Source of the DNA: Clostridiaceae bacterium | GTDB taxonomy: Bacteria > Bacillota > Clostridia > Oscillospirales > Acutalibacteraceae | Direction of reading: 5' to 3' | DNA: 7,466 nucleotides | Assembly (NCBI GenBank): GCA_904502215.1 | Contig: CAJGDQ010000048.1 | Span: forward strand, 1-7,466 | In this document: positions 5,309 through 7,466 of the stretch, in pieces | Layout: each line of letters begins with the position of its first letter | How positions within the stretch are numbered: position 1 is the stretch's first letter | The notes under the pieces: generated by a model | Told to the model about the DNA's origin: nothing | Databases searched by the model: none | Seen by the model: only the letters and a program-made list of their open reading frames with translations | Translations under genes and position numbers: made by a program

Positions 5309-7466
5309 TAGTTTCAGCCTCCTTCATTATTTCAAATACCTTTTCATTGCTATAATTTTCAACCCTTGGAACACTCTTGTTTTCAATGCGGCAAACACTC
5401 GCAAAATCACAGTATTTACAAGCCGGAGACTCCCTACCATCAAGAGGTGAAATTCTTATATCACCGCTCGAAATCAGATTGCCTGTTTTCTTCATTAACT
5501 TCTCAATGTAGTCAAAAATTTCAGTAAAATTCGAAGCATCAATATAAGAACCACGTTTCGAAATACTGTTATCCTTTAGAATATAAGGCTTAGGCACAAA
5601 CTCTCCTGAAATGTTTTTATCCATTGCTTTAATCAAATCAATATCAGCCGGCAAAAGTCCGTTCATAGCAAGACCTTCATCCTTAATATCTCTGGATGAT
5701 GGTTGATATAGAATACCCGCAGCGGCGCTATCATCAAGGCCGTTACCTCTAGTAACTGCATAAAGATATATAAGCATTTGAAGATTAAGTCCAAATAAAA
5801 TATCGGGTAATTTAAAGGATTTTGAGCCGGTTTTATAGTCTATAATTCTAATGTAACCGTTATATTCATCAACCCTGTCAATGCTTCCAACAAGGCTGAT
5901 TTCTCCATTATCAAATGGGAATTTAACAGTTTCTATCTCTTCCCCATTACCAATTTTAAGCTCGCATTTTTTAGGCTCAAATAAACTTTGAGAAAGCTCG
6001 GCGCAAACATGGCGAACAACATCCTTTAATGAACGAGAAATTCTTGATATTAAAAATTCAATTCTTGTATTTCTAATATTTTCAAATCCCGCAACCAAAC
6101 CTAAATATTCTTCGATATATTTATCAGTTAAAATATCAAGTTCATTATCCGAAAGACCAGAATAGTTTTCTTTATAATCAGTAATAAATCTTTCTAAAAC
6201 ATAATGAACAATCGTTCCCCTTTGCAAAACATCAAATTCTGCAGGCTGAATTTTCTTAGCGCTAAGGCCATATTTCAAGAAGAAAGAAAATCTGCAACGG
6301 TTAAAAGTATCAAACTTTGAAGCCGACATTCTGATTTTATTACCAAAAAGAAGATTTGCGGTGTCACTATTTAAGAAATAATCCTTATCTTTGCCGAAAT
6401 TATCAATAAACTCGGCTTTTTCGGACATCTCGCTTTCATTCAAGGCGCTTTTGAGGGCATTACTTTCAGGTGAATTTTCATTTCTTCTGATAGAATATTC
6501 ACTAAGAGCCGAAATCATAGTTTCAGGACAATTAGAAAGGCTTAAATTTTCATCAGGCTCATTTAATATTTCGGGATTTAAGGTTTTAGAAATGGTTTCA
6601 ACAAATGCCGAAGGCTCACATTTTTCACCCGAAATTGACTGATTATGATAAGAAATATAAACCTTTTCGGAAGCCGAACAAAGATTGCAGTAAACAAGAT
6701 AATCCTCATCAATTGAAGAATAAATTGAATTATCGGCAATTTCTATTCCGTTTTCAATAAGATTTCGCCTTTCGGTTATATTAAATAAACCAGAGTTCGA
6801 AGTATTCATCGGGAAAATTCCCTGATTGGCCCCTAAAATAAATGCAATTTTTGGCATAGAGGGTCTTATCCTATCGGCTGAGCCAAAGGTAACCTCATCA
6901 AGAGTTTGCGGAACAATACCAATATCAGTGCTGGCAACAGCAAGCTCTAAAGCATCAAAAAATTCCTGGGGTTTAATGTTTTCCTCTCCAAAGCATACAA
7001 CAAGACTATCTAAAATGCGCATAAATGCGTCATAAGACTGTTTTAAAGCATCAGATGAGAAAATATCCCCATCTGCCTCAAAACGCTCTGAGATGCCTAT
7101 AAGCTTGTCCCCAACACAGCATGCCTTAAACAACTCAACCAAAGCTCTGGCCATATTTGAAGCCGAGCCTTTAAAGTTTTCTTTAAAATCTAATAATGGT
7201 TTGATTGCTTTTTTGCGAAGAATATTTAATTTTTCAAGCTCATCTGAATTATCGTTTATATCGTTTGTAAGTCCCTTCGGATTCATTGTCCAATCTTCGA
7301 GCCATTGGGTAGATTCGATATTCCATAGATAACAATAATTTTCAAGAGCCGAAATTCCCTCGGTGTCAAGAGCTCCAAGACCTGTTTTGTGAAATCTAAG
7401 TATATTCTCGGTTGAAAGCTTTAAAGCCCTTATAGCTGCAAAGGAAGCAACTGATAACGGGAATGA
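5298..7466 (-). CDS. addB: ATP-dependent helicase/nuclease subunit B (AddB), C-terminal 722 residues; 5' end outside window
   Basis: AddB partners AddA; it carries an inactivated helicase-like fold involved in Chi recognition and a second RecB-type nuclease stabilised by a 4Fe-4S cluster. The frame is open to the right edge, so the first visible Met (7286-7284) is internal. The residues before it (an aromatic stretch, LENYCYLW, about fragment residues 36-43) read as AddB sequence. Fragment numbering runs from the edge. Visible are the AFILGANQGIFP segment (about 208-219), GTIVH (His421), LVGSIDR (Asp530), IIDYKTG (Asp543, Lys545) and LNLQMLIYLYA (Gln563, Tyr567). Cluster cysteines are Cys391 (NRCRFSFF) and a C-x2-C-x5-C set at 683, 686 and 692. 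All four cysteines and the nuclease residues are present, which separates it from streptococcal RexB, where the cluster is lost. AddB is usually about 1150 residues, so roughly the first 430 are missing. It lies directly upstream of addA in the same operon; the promoter is outside the window. Confidence 0.95.
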   Translation of the reverse strand, partial: SFPLSVASFAAIRALKLSTENILRFHKTGLGALDTEGISALENYCYLWNIESTQWLEDWTMNPKGLTNDINDNSDELEKLNILRKKAIKPLLDFKENFKGSASNMARALVELFKACCVGDKLIGISERFEADGDIFSSDALKQSYDAFMRILDSLVVCFGEENIKPQEFFDALELAVASTDIGIVPQTLDEVTFGSADRIRPSMPKIAFILGANQGIFPMNTSNSGLFNITERRNLIENGIEIADNSIYSSIDEDYLVYCNLCSASEKVYISYHNQSISGEKCEPSAFVETISKTLNPEILNEPDENLSLSNCPETMISALSEYSIRRNENSPESNALKSALNESEMSEKAEFIDNFGKDKDYFLNSDTANLLFGNKIRMSASKFDTFNRCRFSFFLKYGLSAKKIQPAEFDVLQRGTIVHYVLERFITDYKENYSGLSDNELDILTDKYIEEYLGLVAGFENIRNTRIEFLISRISRSLKDVVRHVCAELSQSLFEPKKCELKIGNGEEIETVKFPFDNGEISLVGSIDRVDEYNGYIRIIDYKTGSKSFKLPDILFGLNLQMLIYLYAVTRGNGLDDSAAAGILYQPSSRDIKDEGLAMNGLLPADIDLIKAMDKNISGEFVPKPYILKDNSISKRGSYIDASNFTEIFDYIEKLMKKTGNLISSGDIRISPLDGRESPACKYCDFASVCRIENKSVPRVENYSNEKVFEIMKEAETNGI
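5318..5324 (-). promoter_or_regulatory. Ribosome binding site of addA inside the end of addB
   Basis: On the minus strand AAGGAGG (5324 down to 5318) lies 9 bases before the addA ATG (5308-5306), within the last codons of addB (stop TAA at 5300-5298). The strong site plus the 11-base gene overlap indicates translational coupling, which would help produce the two subunits in equal amounts. Confidence 0.85.

Noticed and set aside
4890..5450. A 186-codon plus-strand open frame opposite addA and the end of addB
   Set aside because: It lies wholly antisense to well-supported helicase and nuclease coding sequence, has no recognisable motif, and is a frame shadow.

Overview
The window is AT-rich (roughly one third G+C by eye) and has Firmicutes-style signals: strong purine-rich ribosome binding sites, sigma-A-type promoters, TTG starts, and a two-subunit AddAB nuclease whose AddB keeps its iron-sulfur cysteines. 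This suggests a low-GC member of the Clostridia, probably an anaerobe. I cannot assign a genus. The gene content looks chromosomal and mostly core. I see no insertion sequence, phage gene, CRISPR array, tRNA or rRNA.

Layout. At the left edge (1-821, minus strand) is a two-gene unit: a 243-residue soluble protein I do not recognise, followed 11 bases later by the first 26 codons of a membrane-anchored stomatin-like (SPFH) protein that runs off the window. Between 822 and 948 lies a compact divergent promoter region: one promoter drives this unit leftwards and the other drives rsmA rightwards, with their -35 boxes 10 bases apart. rsmA (949-1794, plus) encodes the 16S rRNA dimethyladenosine transferase. 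It converges on addA, and the two stop codons are 25 bases apart with one hairpin between them that can terminate transcription in both directions.

The remainder (1820-7466, minus) is the addB-addA operon. addA is complete and has all its helicase and nuclease motifs. addB overlaps it by 11 bases and is open to the right edge, so only its C-terminal 722 residues are present. Together they form the AddAB (RecBCD-type) helicase-nuclease, which resects double-strand breaks for recombination and degrades linear foreign DNA.

Nothing here is clearly a new system. The least explained item is the uncharacterised protein paired with the SPFH gene. The other points of interest are start-site corrections, the divergent promoter pair, the shared terminator, and a hand-counted excess of a short TTCGG/CCGAA word.
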